Source: Guyanagaster necrorhizus (taxonomy: Eukaryota > Basidiomycota > Agaricomycetes > Agaricales > Physalacriaceae). From it: a DNA stretch of 64,000 nucleotides. Where the stretch lies: assembly GCF_019112545.1 (NCBI RefSeq), contig NW_025064926.1:124001-188000 (forward strand). The letters are read 5' to 3'. Below, piece by piece: positions 1 to 12,134 of this stretch. The number at the start of each line of letters is the position of its first letter. Within the stretch, counting starts at the first letter, position 1. A program made the translations under genes and the position numbers. The notes beneath the pieces are model-generated. The model was not told where the DNA came from, ran no database searches, and saw only the letters and a list, made by a program, of their open reading frames with translations.

Positions 1-1133
1 ATCATCATAACTACTCAGTTCGAATATCAACTTGGATAAGCCATCTACACTTCGCACTCACTTCCACTCCTCCCTACCTTATCCATCGGATTCTGCTCCA
101 AAGGATATTCCTATTCACTTCTCTAATGAAACTCTGTTCTGTCCATCCAGATCCTTGGGCTCCAACTCAAAGGTGATGTTGCCAATAGCTTCGTCAACAT
201 CCATGCACTCTACTGAACTCCATCCATGCACTCAAGCCTACTCAATTGGCACACTCCTAACAACATGTCGAGAAGGAAGTATAAGGCAAATACTTGGAAG
301 TATTAATTGCAGTCAACAAGAAAGTGATTGATATCATCTGATAGTCCTTTAAAAAATTATGGCTCACTCACAAGAGTTGGTTTGACATTAAAAATTTGAG
401 TGTTGGCTGTGAGAGTGGCCATAAGGTTTGGAATCCCATCAGTGGGTGGGACCATCCTTGCTGGTGGAGGCTCTGGAAATGAATGGAGGGAGCTGTCATC
501 AGTGACAGAACTTTCCAGTGGTAGTATTTCTTTTTGCATGATCCATCTATTCTTGATGGTCCAACCCTGAACAATTGCTACAGAGTCATCTTCCATAGGA
601 TCAGCTGGAGTCTCTGGTGCCTTTCCACTACTCTCAGCTTCATCTGGCAGTGGTTGACCAGCAAATGGTTGCTAAATCAGCAGCTTCTATGAGTTCAAGT
701 AGTGGCTGCTCAATTGGGATCAGCCCTTGACAAGCTGAGATGCTGTGCTGTAGATGATCAAAATGGCAAATAAGTATCTTGATGACATCATTCAGATTGA
801 GGGAGCCATATTGGTCAGCTTGCTCAGCATCACACTTAGCATCTATGGTCTTGGGATTGTGCCATACTTTGGTCTATATAGTGGCAGTGCCTACATCTGA
901 TATCCTAAATATCTTTTATTGTAAATAAAAATGGTCCACTCTATGGCTGCATATTGCAAAATTTCCATGTGCTCAATCCTGTTGGCAGCAGTATACCTCT
1001 GTCCTATAGCTGACACCAACCAGATGTCATCTGTCCATAGTGTAGTTGTACCATCTCAGTACAACTCTATAAAATCCTTCTAGCATGTCTCCTGCACCAG
1101 TTTCTTCAGCTTCTCTTCATGCATTTGTATGTC

Positions 1134-1754
1134 TCACATGCTGACCCAGTCAGTTTGAGGATCCTTGACTTTCTTGTTGGGATTCTCTTCCCTCTTGTCA
1201 TTTGTATTCTCACTGTTGGTCTCACCTATGTCTCTCTCAAAGAGAGAACTGTTGCATGAGTCATAGATCTCTGGAATGACCATGCTGGGGCTGCATGCTG
1301 AGTTTGGTATCATCAGATCCAGATTGAGGAGTAGGCTGCTACTCAGACTGCTCCTGCTGCTCCTTGACTCCTTCTCTTTCTGCTGCTGCCACCATTGCTC
1401 TGCAATACCAGCAGAAGTTTTAGTAGAACCATAGGTTGAGAAAAAGAGCAGCAAAGTTCTCATCAAGAAACCTCCTGATGTCTCTAATGGAGTCAATGCT
1501 CTCATCATCTCCCCTGATGGTTTCTTGGTCTGCTGATATCCCATCTCCTCTGATGGGGATATTATCAGTTTCTGCAATGGTATTGGTTCCATAAGATAGT
1601 GAGCAGTCATTATTGAGATCAAGCAACACCCTTTAGTGGATGTCATCCATGTGGATGACTTCTTTGGTGGGTTCTGCCCAGAGATTGGGCTCAGTGGCAG
1701 AAGTGCTAGATTCCTAGAACAGAGTGTCAGATATGCTGTTGGTGGTGATACCAA
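1134..1754 (-). pseudogene. gag-region relic of the LTR element
   Basis: A 206-residue open stretch lies in the internal region of the minus-strand element whose 5' LTR is 2778-3308. It is rich in Ser, Gln, Lys and Glu and has a Gln/Lys/Glu-then-Ser linker in the middle. I recognise no catalytic motif. I call it a relic because it lies in a CpG-decayed retrotransposon and related stretches at 3,309-4,660 and 36,900-37,290 are interrupted. A chance open frame is the alternative. Confidence 0.3.
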
Positions 1755-2777
1755 TGAGCATATTAGTTCTGGAGCCTCCTGAATCTCTCCTCTGGTCTGC
1801 TGCCTCTTGTGCTCAGAGGTACCTCCTGAAGAGGGTATTCTCTCTCATGATCTCATTGTCAATATGTGCCTGCTCCTGGAGGTACTTGGCAATGGTATTG
1901 GCATATCAAACTTGGTCCTCTCAGGAGAGAACTGGACTGACAGTGTCAGCTTGTTGTGATACATGCAATGATGTTCATATGTGGCTTGTTCTGCTTATAA
2001 CACAGCTAGACATGTGCTGCTCCAGTCTGTCTGCTTTTCAGGCAGTGGTGTGCCACCAGTGGCACCCATTGCTATCATCATTGAAATAGAGATTATTATC
2101 AGCCCCTAATCTGTAGTCAATGTTTTTATTTTATACTGATGTAGTGTGTCAGGACCTAGAGCCTCTAGTACTTCTAGCCTCTTGAGCCACTCATATAGCA
2201 TCAAGAGAATCTCTAGCAAGGTGCCCAATGCTGGTGCTAGAGATAGAGGTTGTTGTTCTTGTTGTGATGCTATCATTGTCATGCTCAGAGGACGAGATGG
2301 GGGTGTCAGATCTGAGTTGTCAAAACTCTGTAGTCCAAGGGTTTCTAGAGTCTCAAATGACTGCCATTAGAGGTCACAGGAGGTATGTGTGCTGCTGCTC
2401 CTTCTCCTCTTTTCTAGAACACCCTTTAATTGGGCTCTCAGAGATGGTTTCAGATTAGGGTCCTTCCAGAGGTCAAAAGGACTGTTGGACAGAGGCAGGG
2501 ATGTCATAGAGGGGGAGGTCTAGTGTGACATTACAGAGGATTGTTCTGATATATTGAAACTCTTAATAATAGCAAATAGCTCAGGCAGTGATTGATTGGC
2601 ATCTACAGCACAGCTGTATGATCACCAATAAGTCTATCAAAGTTCCAATGATAGAAGCAAAGAGTTTGAAAAACTTGTGAGTGAAGTTTGAGTCAGAAGG
2701 ATTAAGCACAGGGGGACATTCAGTTTTTCAGCACAATTGGGCTTGAGAAAGAAAAGCCAGAAGCTTTGAGCTAATTG

Positions 2778-3308
2778 TTAAGCTCAAATTCCATATGACC
2801 AATAACACATAATAAATGACTGCTACCTCACACTTTGGATAAAACAATTAAGTTCACTGATGCATTGTTGGTGCTGTATGATCAAGGTGCTTTGCAAGTC
2901 ACTCAAGATAAGATGATGAAGAATAAACTTTAGCTTGAAGCTGAGATTACTACAGCGAGAGCTACACTACTTAAATACTAAATCCTTATCATTCTAAGAA
3001 TATAACTACTTAATTGTCTTCACTGGTGCTGTGTAGCATTTTGTCTAACATTGCTAAGATACCTACAAAAAGTATTGTTCTGCTGTTGAGCTGTTACTGC
3101 TGTTACTGCTGCACAATGACAAAAGAGATGCATCTGTCATTGTGCTGCTGTGAGGCTCATAGCAGCACAGTAGAATCTGGGCAGTGCTGCTGACTAAGCA
3201 CTCCCATGATCTTAAGTGCCCAAGTCTAGATGCTCTGACTAAGCAGAAATAGAGGTCAATCCTAAATAAATCAAGGAAAAAGAAAAGAAAATAAGAAAAA
3301 TCATAACA
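2778..3308 (-). repeat. LTR of self-priming-type element, copy A
   Basis: The boundaries are TGTTA at 2778 and TAACA at 3308, giving a 531-bp LTR. In minus orientation it has a TATA-like TATTTAAG (complement of about 2970-2977). About 30-35 nt downstream comes the presumed RNA start AGCTTCAAGCTAA (complement of 2930-2942). Directly inside the element is TTAGCTCAAAGCT (complement of 2764-2776), which pairs with that start at 11 of 13 positions. Both mismatches fall on the central CG site. Because leader sequence follows it on the minus strand, it is a 5' LTR. Confidence 0.75.
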
Positions 3309-4119
3309 GTCCTCAACAAGGGAATTGTTGCATGGATTGTAGATAACTGGCTCCAGAGGCCAAATTGTGGCTGGAGAGCTGGTCATCAATGCAATTGCTG
3401 GATCTGGCAATGTTGGTTGGAGAAGAAGGCTGGAAGAGGGAGACTCTAATGCTGGAGTTGTATCTATGGCCTCCTTGCACTCATGCCTCCTTCAGGTCTT
3501 GGCTATAGATGTGGAAGTTTGCATAGAATCAGAGATTAAAGAAGAGTTTTGCAACTCTTTCTTTTAGAAACTACTAGAGGCCTTGATCAGGGATATGGGC
3601 ATTGAGGAGAATTTGTAGCCTATAGATATCAAGTATAGAGTTAGTGTCAGAGGTGATGGTGTCAGTGTCTATAATGCTGAGCACTCAGAGAGGGAAATGG
3701 GAGTTTCCTCTCATAGCTTCTCTGGGGCTAAGAGTTTATCAGAGAGGGATATGGTATTCTGTCACCATTCTCTCTTTTATTGATCTTGCTGGAGGTGACA
3801 GGACTGTAGGATCCTACTCAGAGGTCAGTGTCTTCAGTTGGGTGAGTGCTAGACTCTCTGAAAGGAGAGTGGGTCCTATTGGTGTGTAGGTTCAGGGCAT
3901 GAGAGCTGAAAGTGCTCCACTCAGTGGCTTCAAGCTTTTGCTGTCACTGACAATACTGTATATCATATAACTTGTTATAGTGGAGGGTCTCCCTCCATGC
4001 CTGCTTGACTTCTGCTCAGTCAAGATCCTCAAAAACCCCTTCACTGGCTGCATGGAGCTCTTCTTCAGTAAAGTCTTGGGAATATTAGTTGATGATGTCT
4101 TTATAGGTTGGTTTCCAGC

Positions 4120-4368
4120 TCATATATTCTCTGTCTGACTCCATGTCTGGAGTGAACTCTGTTTCTGACTGTAGGTGGAGACTGGACTGCAGGGTAGTGT
4201 AGAGAGAGTCATATCCAGAGTGTATGGGCAAAACAGGTTGGAGTCTTGGAGCCACTCTAATGGCATCAAAAGAGTTCCTAGTGATGTTTTCAAGCCCTCT
4301 ATATGGAGAGGAGAGATTGTTGGAGGGTGTGTTGTCAAAGAAGTCATTGAAGAGGTTCTTGTCCTCAT
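4120..4368 (-). pseudogene. gag-region relic sharing the MPLEWLQD peptide
   Basis: This minus-strand open stretch contains the peptide MPLEWLQD, which also occurs in the plus-strand relic at 38,152-38,340. Shared coding sequence at the same place relative to the LTR shows that elements at both ends of the window belong to one family. The rest of the reading frame is degraded. Confidence 0.5.
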
Positions 4369-4821
4369 GATTAGAGACTGGCAGTGAGACTCACAGGTTT
4401 CTGAACCCTGTGAGGTGAGGGTTGCTGTTTCTGCTGTTGTTTCTTGGGGACTGTGGGAGATAGGTATGTCTTTCTTCTTATATAGGGCTCTGCAGATCCA
4501 TTCTCTGAGACTCAGCTTGGAGTATGGTTTCTATCATGGGCTGGACAAAAGTTCAGAGAAAGACTGGGATGTCATGGAGAGGGAGGTCAGATGTGACATT
4601 TCTGAGGATTTGGCAGATATTCTGAAATTCTTAGTAGTGTCTGACTGCCCAAGCAGTTATTGATTGTCTTTCTTGGTAAAGCTGGATGATAACCAGCAAG
4701 CCTAACAAGGTTCTGATGATAGAAGCAAGGAGTTCAAAGATGATGGGTTGATCAAGGACATTCAGTTTCTTTCAGGCCTAATTATGTGTGAAGAAAGAGA
4801 ATGTTGAAGCTTTGAGCTAAT

Positions 4822-5289
4822 TGTTAGACCCAAGCTTCATGTGAACATAGACACATGATAAACTGATGTCACTTTGCATTTTGAGTGAAACATCTGAGTT
4901 CACTGATATAAATACTGATCAGTGTGATTGCAAGGTCTTGGAATAGGCTTGAGAGTAAAATGGTGTAGTAATAAACTTTAGCTTAAAGCTGGAGATTACC
5001 AGTGAGAGTGAGCCTACTTATATGCTGTACATGATAAAGTTAAATATATAACTGCCTATTGTATGTCTCAAAGTCCTTGTGCCCATTGTCCTTAGACATC
5101 ACTACTGTATACAAAAGGTTGATTGTGTATTGTCAAGGGTTGGTCACTGTATCAGAGAACAATGATGGATTGGCTTGTTATGATGACTAAGCCTCTCCCA
5201 CAGTTTTAAGCACTTGTCTTAGATGCTCTGACTCAGCATAAATAGGGGTTAATTCATGAAAAAAGAGCAAAGGTGGAAAAATTGTAACA
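4822..5289 (-). repeat. LTR of self-priming-type element, copy B
   Basis: This is a 468-bp LTR bounded by TGTTA (4822) and TAACA (5289). In minus orientation there is a TATAAG box (complement of 5017-5022) and about 30 nt later the presumed RNA start AGCTTTAAGCTAA (complement of 4978-4990). Just inside the element lies TTAGCTCAAAGCT (complement of 4808-4820), complementary to that start at 12 of 13 positions. It is a 5' LTR of a second minus-strand element, cut short by the element that begins at 3308. Confidence 0.75.
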
Positions 5290-6227
5290 CTTCAGGACTT
5301 TTGCAAAATAATCAAATGTTCTTTGCTTGTCCTCTGAAAGAATGATGCTCAATACCACCTTCCCTACAATAAATCTGACCCCTTCTACCATGATACCAAT
5401 ATCCTACTCACATGACAGGAGCTTGCAGACTCTGTTTATCTCCTATCACAATACATCAAATGTTGAGATCATCTTCATGGCCCATGTGCTCCACTCTTCA
5501 TCCATGAAAATAGTGACATTCCATCATGAAATTGGTTCAATAAGAAATTCTTCACAATATTAGACAGAGATTTCAGTGGCCACTCTGCTAGAGCTGGAGG
5601 GGCAATATTTTATGCATCTCTCAGACTCTCAGACTCTATCATATAAGCTCTCAGATGTTGGTTTTCAAAAACTTGAACCATTTACATTTGAAAACAACCT
5701 GCTCCATGAGCACAGCTACAATTGGCATATTTATGCATTCATCACCCCCTCTCCTAACCACCTCTCCTGCAACTCACTCATACATTTCGAACCACCACTA
5801 CCCCCACCACTCACCTATCAAAAGCCTATGACAGCTGTTCACATGTTGCAATCAAATTGAGGGTGGTCTCTAAGGCCCTCGTTATAGCTGGTTACATCCC
5901 ACTCCTCGAGCAAGCAGAGGTCAGTAGGAGCAGTTTACTTCTGGGCTGTATTAGTAGAGATGTGTTGAAGTATGTCCATCTCGTATACCCGTATGCTTAT
6001 ATCTTAAACAGCGTATCTAATAAGAACCTTCTCGCTAGAATGGCAGAGGATGAGTATATCGTCCCTGCGGATGATAGGTTTTGTTATCCAGCGTACGAGT
6101 GTTCCAATAAACGCAGCGGTGACACAACAAATTGTTAGTTGAAAGTACGCTCTTCCTGATATTTGCTATCATTGGAAGCCAAGCTTCGATACCAAAACGA
6201 TATTGAATTTCTCCCAGTCCGAGCCTA

Positions 6228-6895
6228 CTATATAACTACCTGCTTCTCAGCCTCCGTTTGTGACCTAGTTTTCAAACTGAGCGAGTGCAACCCTTCTGCA
6301 AGCTCCGTTGACAGAGCAGAGTAAATTAGGCGATGGCGTTGCATTGTGCTCTATGTGTAAAATTAGATTATGTAGCTGTTCGTGGAACTGTGCTCCGTAC
6401 CTTGCCTTCAAAGGCGTTCGACGTGACGTCTATCGTGAAATCTACAAAAATGGGACATGTTGAAGATATTGACCTGAAGATCTATAAAAGACGCACGAGT
6501 TTCCGGTTCCCCTTCGGATTTGTGGTCACGCATGGCGGCGTGGTGACGATGCTTCCGAATGCACGTTCAGATAGATTGTTCAGAAGGGCAAAGTCACATT
6601 TCGATTTTAGATTAGACAACAGATGACAACGAGCCAAAGAGTCACCTACCTGCCAGGAATCGTTGGTTATGAATAACGAGGTCGGTTGGAGGAGGGTCGT
6701 CAGCTAGATAATACCTAAGATGTTGTTTCGCGTTCAACAAAAAGAGAGAACCTTTTCTCGTATGGAGGTTTCGATGGGCCCTGACGGTTTCGAAGATGAA
6801 TCAGTGACTGTGCTGGTGGTAGCCATTGAACTTGAAAACTGTCGGCGAAGGTAAGAGATACGCGAGGCAGTCAGGCGAAATAATGAGAATGACAT
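6228..6895 (-). CDS. BolA-family protein, probably mitochondrial, five exons
   Basis: Exons are 6752-6895, 6650-6703, 6497-6551, 6401-6441 and 6228-6350 on the minus strand. They sum to 417 nt in frame, encoding 138 residues. All four introns (48-98 nt) are GT-AG. The N-terminus (to about residue 25) is rich in Arg and Ser with RRQFSSS, which looks like a mitochondrial targeting sequence. The core then follows the BolA pattern: GPIETSIREKLTTLLQP, NDSWQHRHHAAM, ETHFTIDVTSNAFEGK and STMQRHRLIYSALSTELAEG. BolA proteins work with monothiol glutaredoxins in iron-sulfur cluster handling; the His residues in HRHH and QRHR are the candidate cluster ligands. The second Met (residue 24) could start a cytosolic form. 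No exon is longer than 144 nt, so the gene is easily missed. Confidence 0.93.
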
Positions 6896-9034
6896 GGACG
6901 GAAGAAGGAAGAATTGATTTGTCATCCTTCAACGCCTTTAGTCGGATGGTCGGTCCGAACCCTGTTTTACACGGCCAACACATGTCACCACTTGAAAAGG
7001 TCGGAGCCTTGAAGGCAAGTATGGTTTTCTATTGGCCTGGTACTTGGACTCTTTCGACACGCGTGGATTTATCATCGCACGCGAAAAGAAGATGGAAATG
7101 CATATGCATAATCCTCGTGATAAATCAATGGTGATTTTTCCATCTTCGACTCGACATGGAACCTGGACCAAAATGTAGCATTCTTGCGAGCTCGAGATTG
7201 TTCATACGATCCTCAAAGAACCGTTGTTTTGGTGTGAGGGCTGTGTACCAGTAGTAGCCATTGTACGTTGCAACAATTCGGGTGCTTGAGCTCATCCCGG
7301 AAAGTTTCTTATTGACGGCATTGTCCATGAATGTTTTCCCTTCGAAACGCGGAGCCGACTTTCAGAGTTCTTGATCTGGGTTCCAGACCATGTCTTCTAA
7401 GCTCGGACCAGATGGACAAGCTGGTATCTTCTCACGCTGCACTCCGATGTTATTTTTTCTAAACCCTTGGAGCCTTCTTCCAGCAAAAAATTCGAAGGTA
7501 ATGTGTTGCTGCCGCCATAAGCGTACGAATCGGAAAAGGTAAAGGCCTTCCTAGACGTCCAGAGGATACAGATACTTTATATCTGCATTTTCTGTAACGA
7601 CGATCCGTATGCCATCTTTTATAAATTTAAATGGCGAGCGGCCTGATTCACATGGAAGAGGGCAAGAGTTCCGAACATGAAAGAAGACCGTGATTGCCGA
7701 AATGTTCAAGGGTGCTTTGTACTGGCAATCAAAAGCTGCCTATTCAAAGTCTGCGTACGCATGCTCTCTCGACCTAACGATCCCAAATGTCATGGCAATT
7801 TCGTGCCATCACTCTTACAACTGGAAGTGAAACAATGATCGCTATCATCTGTGTTTTTAAAAACCTCGCATGTACCTATGATCTTGCTTGATATATAAGC
7901 TTCCCTCCGGATGTATCGAATCGACATTTTGTGAGTCCCATACTGAGGAATCCAAATTCGTGCTGTCGTGAATGTCAAGATCCGGCGCGGTCGAGCTCAT
8001 TAAAGACACACCTATATGGCGCAAACTGTTGCAGGATGCCTGCCTCTAAAGATCAGCTCATAAGGTAGGAGTGTTCGATGGTCGACTTGCGGACGTAAAC
8101 TGTCTTGGACAGTCACCGGATCAGGGATATCCCTCTCAGACAAATACAGCTAGCGCAATAGGAAGAACTTGGTAGGCAGAAGTGATGGCATGTTGGTAAG
8201 GTAAGAAGCTGATTAAGATTCAGACACACTATTCTTCTCCCCGAGATCCCATCAAATTCGAATGCCACTCTATAGGCGCAAGTAGTACTTAAAAGTTGGA
8301 GGTTGACGGACGAAACATAGAGGTCTGCTCAAGCCTACGATCCCTTTACAGGAAGCAAGTGAATGCTGCGTACTAGATTTCCGAAGACTTGTTAGGACGG
8401 CAAAACCCGTTTGATTTGAAAAGTATGAGGGGCAAGTGAGCCGCCTTTGAAATTCTGAGAGAAAGCTGTCCGACGACTTGTGTATTCCTGATGACCGGTG
8501 CTGCTGGCTGGCTGAGCTGAGAACTAAAATTTCTTAGTAGTGTTAAATCTTGGAGATTGCGCCCCTTGTTCTGCAATATTGCATTGGGCTTCGTGACCTT
8601 GGACGTCGTTAGTGGATCGTTGAGAGGATCCGCTTTGATCTCCCTGTCTCAGTGACGTCAGTATTTGTCCGTATTTTGTCATAGGCAAAGTGATGTCACG
8701 TCACAATTTTGTCACACCTCTGTCCTTCGTCCATATTACTTCGTTCTACCTCGTCGTCGACCTCCCCAGAAGTCTGAATAGGACCAGGAGTCGGTTGACG
8801 TTCCGTATATTTTTGTTCCAGGTACAGTAGAATTCCTGCAGCTCGCCATCAGGCGGCAGTCGTATCAAGCTCATCGAATATTTGCAGCGTTCACGTCCAA
8901 TTCCATCTCTGTTGTAGCATGTGAGAGCTTCATCTGTGCGACCTCTGTGTAATATTAATGTGGCATTTTACTAGCAGGTTTCTGTACCCGAAGTGGATCC
9001 CGACAACACAGACTACGCCTAGCTCACGCTCACG
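6896..9034. other. Intergenic region between BolA gene and ATG4
   Basis: I see no gene here that I can support. A minus-strand open stretch at 7125-7328 (67 residues) is rich in Tyr and Met, but I do not recognise it and could not extend it convincingly by splicing. The right half is the ATG4 promoter region. The leader of ATG4 probably contains an intron at 9035-9092 (GTGAGT...TTTAG), just before the start codon. Confidence 0.4.
8653..8660. promoter_or_regulatory. CRE/ATF-like palindrome TGACGTCA
   Basis: A perfect TGACGTCA lies about 450 bp upstream of the ATG4 start codon, followed 30 bp later by TGATGTCACGTCAC (8691-8704), which has two half sites. TGACGTCA is the classic site for bZIP factors of the ATF/CREB class. 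The pairing of a full site with a second partial one makes chance less likely, but use by ATG4 is inferred from position only. Confidence 0.35.
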
Positions 9035-9102
9035 GTGAGTCTACCTGCGCCAAACGTTTATGTTACCTTGAGAATTGACATTTGGAGTTTAGAATTTGAT
9101 TC

Positions 9103-12100
9103 ATGTCAAACAAGAACTCGCGCCACACATCTCCATCGTCTTCTGCTGCACATCATGGTCCAAAGCTTCCCAAGTTCCTGCACAAACCATCCAGTCGAGA
9201 TAGGTCGAAATCCGGAACTGATCCGATTAGTGGCCAGGATGGCGACAGTCCTACCTCGATTTCCTCAGCAGAGCCTCCTCCTTCGTCGTCGAAGCATTCT
9301 CATCACTCGAGAAAGTCTGGAAAATTCCTAGGAAGTGGAAAAGAGAGGGAGAGGGAGAAGGAGTCAATGCCTGAATCGGCTGTCGAGCGGGAAGAAACAC
9401 CGGTCATTGTCGAACCTGTGAACATACCACGTTCCCGGACACGTTCTGAGCGACCAGGAAGCTCAGATATACAGTATAATGGCCCCTCGCTTTATGTCCC
9501 GAGTTCTCCTTCATCTTCCCGAATGAGCGACCTCCCCAACCGGCTGTCAGGCTGGTTTGCGCATACCTTCAATTCTTCTTCAACTACCGATCTTTCCCTA
9601 CCCACAATTCTCTCTCATCACTCCGCTCCCAATACCGGGGCGCCTGGAACTTCTCCTCCGAACAAAGTCTCTGGTACCTCCGCTTTGCTTAATGTGGCAA
9701 AGCACGGGAAAGGGCACATTGACAAAGCTATGCGTTACCTCCTCGATAGCGACGCCACTCCTGACAAATGCACCGACGCCATCTGGCTATTGGGCGTCCA
9801 ACATCCGGGCTATGAGCCACCACCACCATCTGCATACCCAGCACCATCGACCGTCGGGCGACGCAGCTCAATCGACTCTCGCCGCCACTCTCCCTCTTTT
9901 CGTTCTTCAACATCGTCCAATTCGTCTCTTGATGTCTCTCTGACTGCCTCGCAACCTGCCAGGCACCCCGGCGCTAATTGGCCTCCGGTTTTCTACACTG
10001 ACTTCACTTCCCAAGTTTGGTTGACGTACCGCTCGCACTTTACCCCGATAAGAGACGGGCGTCTCGGCGACCTAAACGCTGAGTACAATTCATACCAATC
10101 GGACTCTAGTACTAGTAGTCCCACGGCGACAGTGAAAAAGTGGAATTGGGGATCTATGGTGGGCGGAGAGAAGGGTTGGACGAGTGACTCCGGTTGGGGG
10201 TGCATGTTACGGACTGGCCAAAGTCTGTTGGCCAATGCTCTGGTTCATCTTCATTTGGGACGTGGTGAGTACCTTTCTGACTTTTTGACTTCTGGAGCCC
10301 TGATCGAACTTTGTCCGACAGATTGGCGGAGACCGCCACATCCCGTGCACACAGCGGACTATGCGACCTACGTACAGATTATAACATGGTTCTTGGATAC
10401 ACCGGCTCCTGAAGCTCCCTTCAGTGTTCATCGAATGGCGTTGGCGGGTAAGGAGTTAGGGAAGGATGTTGGACAGTGGTTTGGGCCCAGTACTGCTGCC
10501 GGTGCCATCAAGTATGTGACAATTGTTGTTTTCAGTTGTTCAAGCTGTCTAATATAGCATGATATAGGGCTTTGGTTCGGGCCTTTCCAGAATCGGGGCT
10601 AGGCGTGTCTGTGGGCACCGATGGGGTGCTTTTCCAAACTGATGTATTTCAGGCATCATACAGCTCTCGCCCAAGATATCATGGCAAAGTTCTTGCGCAC
10701 TGGGGTGACAGGCCTGTTCTACTTTTATTGGGTATACGACTCGGGTTGGATGGGGTTAATCCTATTTATTATGATACCATAAAAGTATGTTCTCCTTTTG
10801 TTCTTCTCTGTATCCGATTTCGCTACTAACTCCACACCCAAGTTACTCTATACTTTCCCCCAATCTGTCGGCATTGCTGGTGGCCGCCCGAGTTCGTCAT
10901 ATTATTTCGTGGGTTCACAGGCCGACAACCTATTTTATTTGGATCCTCATCATGCGAGACCGGCTATCCCGCTGAGACTGCCTACAGAAGCAGGCTCTCC
11001 GGACATCGAAGCAGATCATCGGAGGAGAGCCAAGAGAGGTTCATCGTCAACGGGGTCGTCAACAGGTCACCAACGTGCGCCTACGTCACCTTCCTCGTCA
11101 ATTCGTACTGGATCCTCGACATTTTCTTATCATGCACCGACATCGCCGTCGCCCTTGCAGCATCAATTTTCAGAATCCGGGTCGTCGTCGTCATCATCGA
11201 ACCAGATGCAGAGTCCGTCAGAGATGGACCAGAGTGAAAGCACGACGGAAGGAAATTTGGACCGGTTGCAAGAGCATTATGTGAACGCCTACAGCGCAGC
11301 GGAGCTGAAGACGTTCCACTGCGAGCGTGTTCGGAAGATGCCATTAAGTGGGCTGGACCCGAGCATGTTGATAGGCTTCTTGTGCAAAGACGAGGCCGAT
11401 TGGGTTGACTTTAGGAGCAGAGTCGGTGATGTGAGTTCCATTTTTTCTCTTTTGGATACTGTCTCTGATATCACATGCAGCTACCTCGTACGATATTTTC
11501 TGTCCAAGATGAACCACCAACATGGCCTTCTGATTCCGATGATAACATGGGACTGGAAAGTATCTCAGATCCAGATGATATGGATATGGATATGGAGGAG
11601 GAGGATGACGACGAGGACCGGGAGTTGGAGACACGGTCCGCCTCGACCTCGAGTGCACATCACAGCAGCGCGTCGACCTCGAGGACCAAGAGCGACGAGC
11701 TGGATACTGAGGAGGATCCTGTTGATCCGATAACGCCTGGTCCAGGATCGAAGTTTGAGTTTCCCGACCCCCCAGGTTCGAACAAGCCTCATGAACGACC
11801 CAAAGCAGAGGAGGGCGGAGCGTTTGTCGAAGCGCTCGACGACATGGAAGATGATGAGGAGTGGGTCGATCCTGTGCTTACACCTACAGTTATGCCGCCG
11901 CCTCCCCTTCCGCCAGCAAAGAAAAAGGGGAAGAAGAAGCAGGTTCCAGTGCCTGTCCCGATGGTGAGCTTCCCGTCGGCGCCTGGCGGGGAGGAAGGCG
12001 TGCGAGGGGATATCTCGCATGAACGGCAGCGGAGGCAGTCGATGGGCTTGAGCTTGAAGATGAACAATAGTAGGGGAAGAGATGGGGGGAGGACTCAGAG

Positions 12101-12134
12101 CGGGGGGGTGAAGGGTGTGTTAACAGGAGACTAG
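9103..12134 (+). CDS. ATG4: Autophagy cysteine protease ATG4 (peptidase family C54)
   Basis: Exons are 9103-10264, 10322-10511, 10568-10784, 10843-11430 and 11481-12134, which sum to 936 codons plus stop; all introns are GT-AG and 50-58 nt. ATG4 cleaves the C-terminus of ATG8 so that it can be joined to phosphatidylethanolamine, and later releases it from membranes. Catalytic residues are visible: Cys367 in [14 protein letters not shown], and Asp557 and His559 in YLDPHHARP. The conserved GRDWRRP and [19 protein letters not shown] segments are also present. The protein is far longer than yeast ATG4 (494 residues). It has a Ser/Pro-rich N-terminus of about 270 residues, a Ser-rich insert after the Asp-Pro-His motif and an acidic, Ser-rich C-terminal tail, all probably disordered. 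Long ATG4 proteins are, to my knowledge, common in basidiomycetes. The start is the first Met in frame after a probable leader intron. Confidence 0.96.

Larger units (their letters stand above)
1..5860. repeat. CpG-depleted LTR-retrotransposon island, left
   Basis: CG dinucleotides are very rare here compared with the segment from 5,870 on, where they are common. The block holds two LTRs of one family in minus orientation (2778-3308 and 4822-5289), each followed on the minus strand by the same leader and gag-like sequence. The internal sequence next to the second LTR (about 3,309-4,821) resembles the stretch at about 1,240-2,777. Two elements of one family therefore lie in tandem, and the leftmost one runs off the window. 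No intact pol gene was seen. The short ORFs inside it are relics. Confidence 0.75.

Noticed and set aside
7125..7328. Small minus-strand protein upstream of the BolA gene
   Set aside because: Coding-like composition, but no family match in memory and no convincing splice continuation; mentioned only within the intergenic entry.
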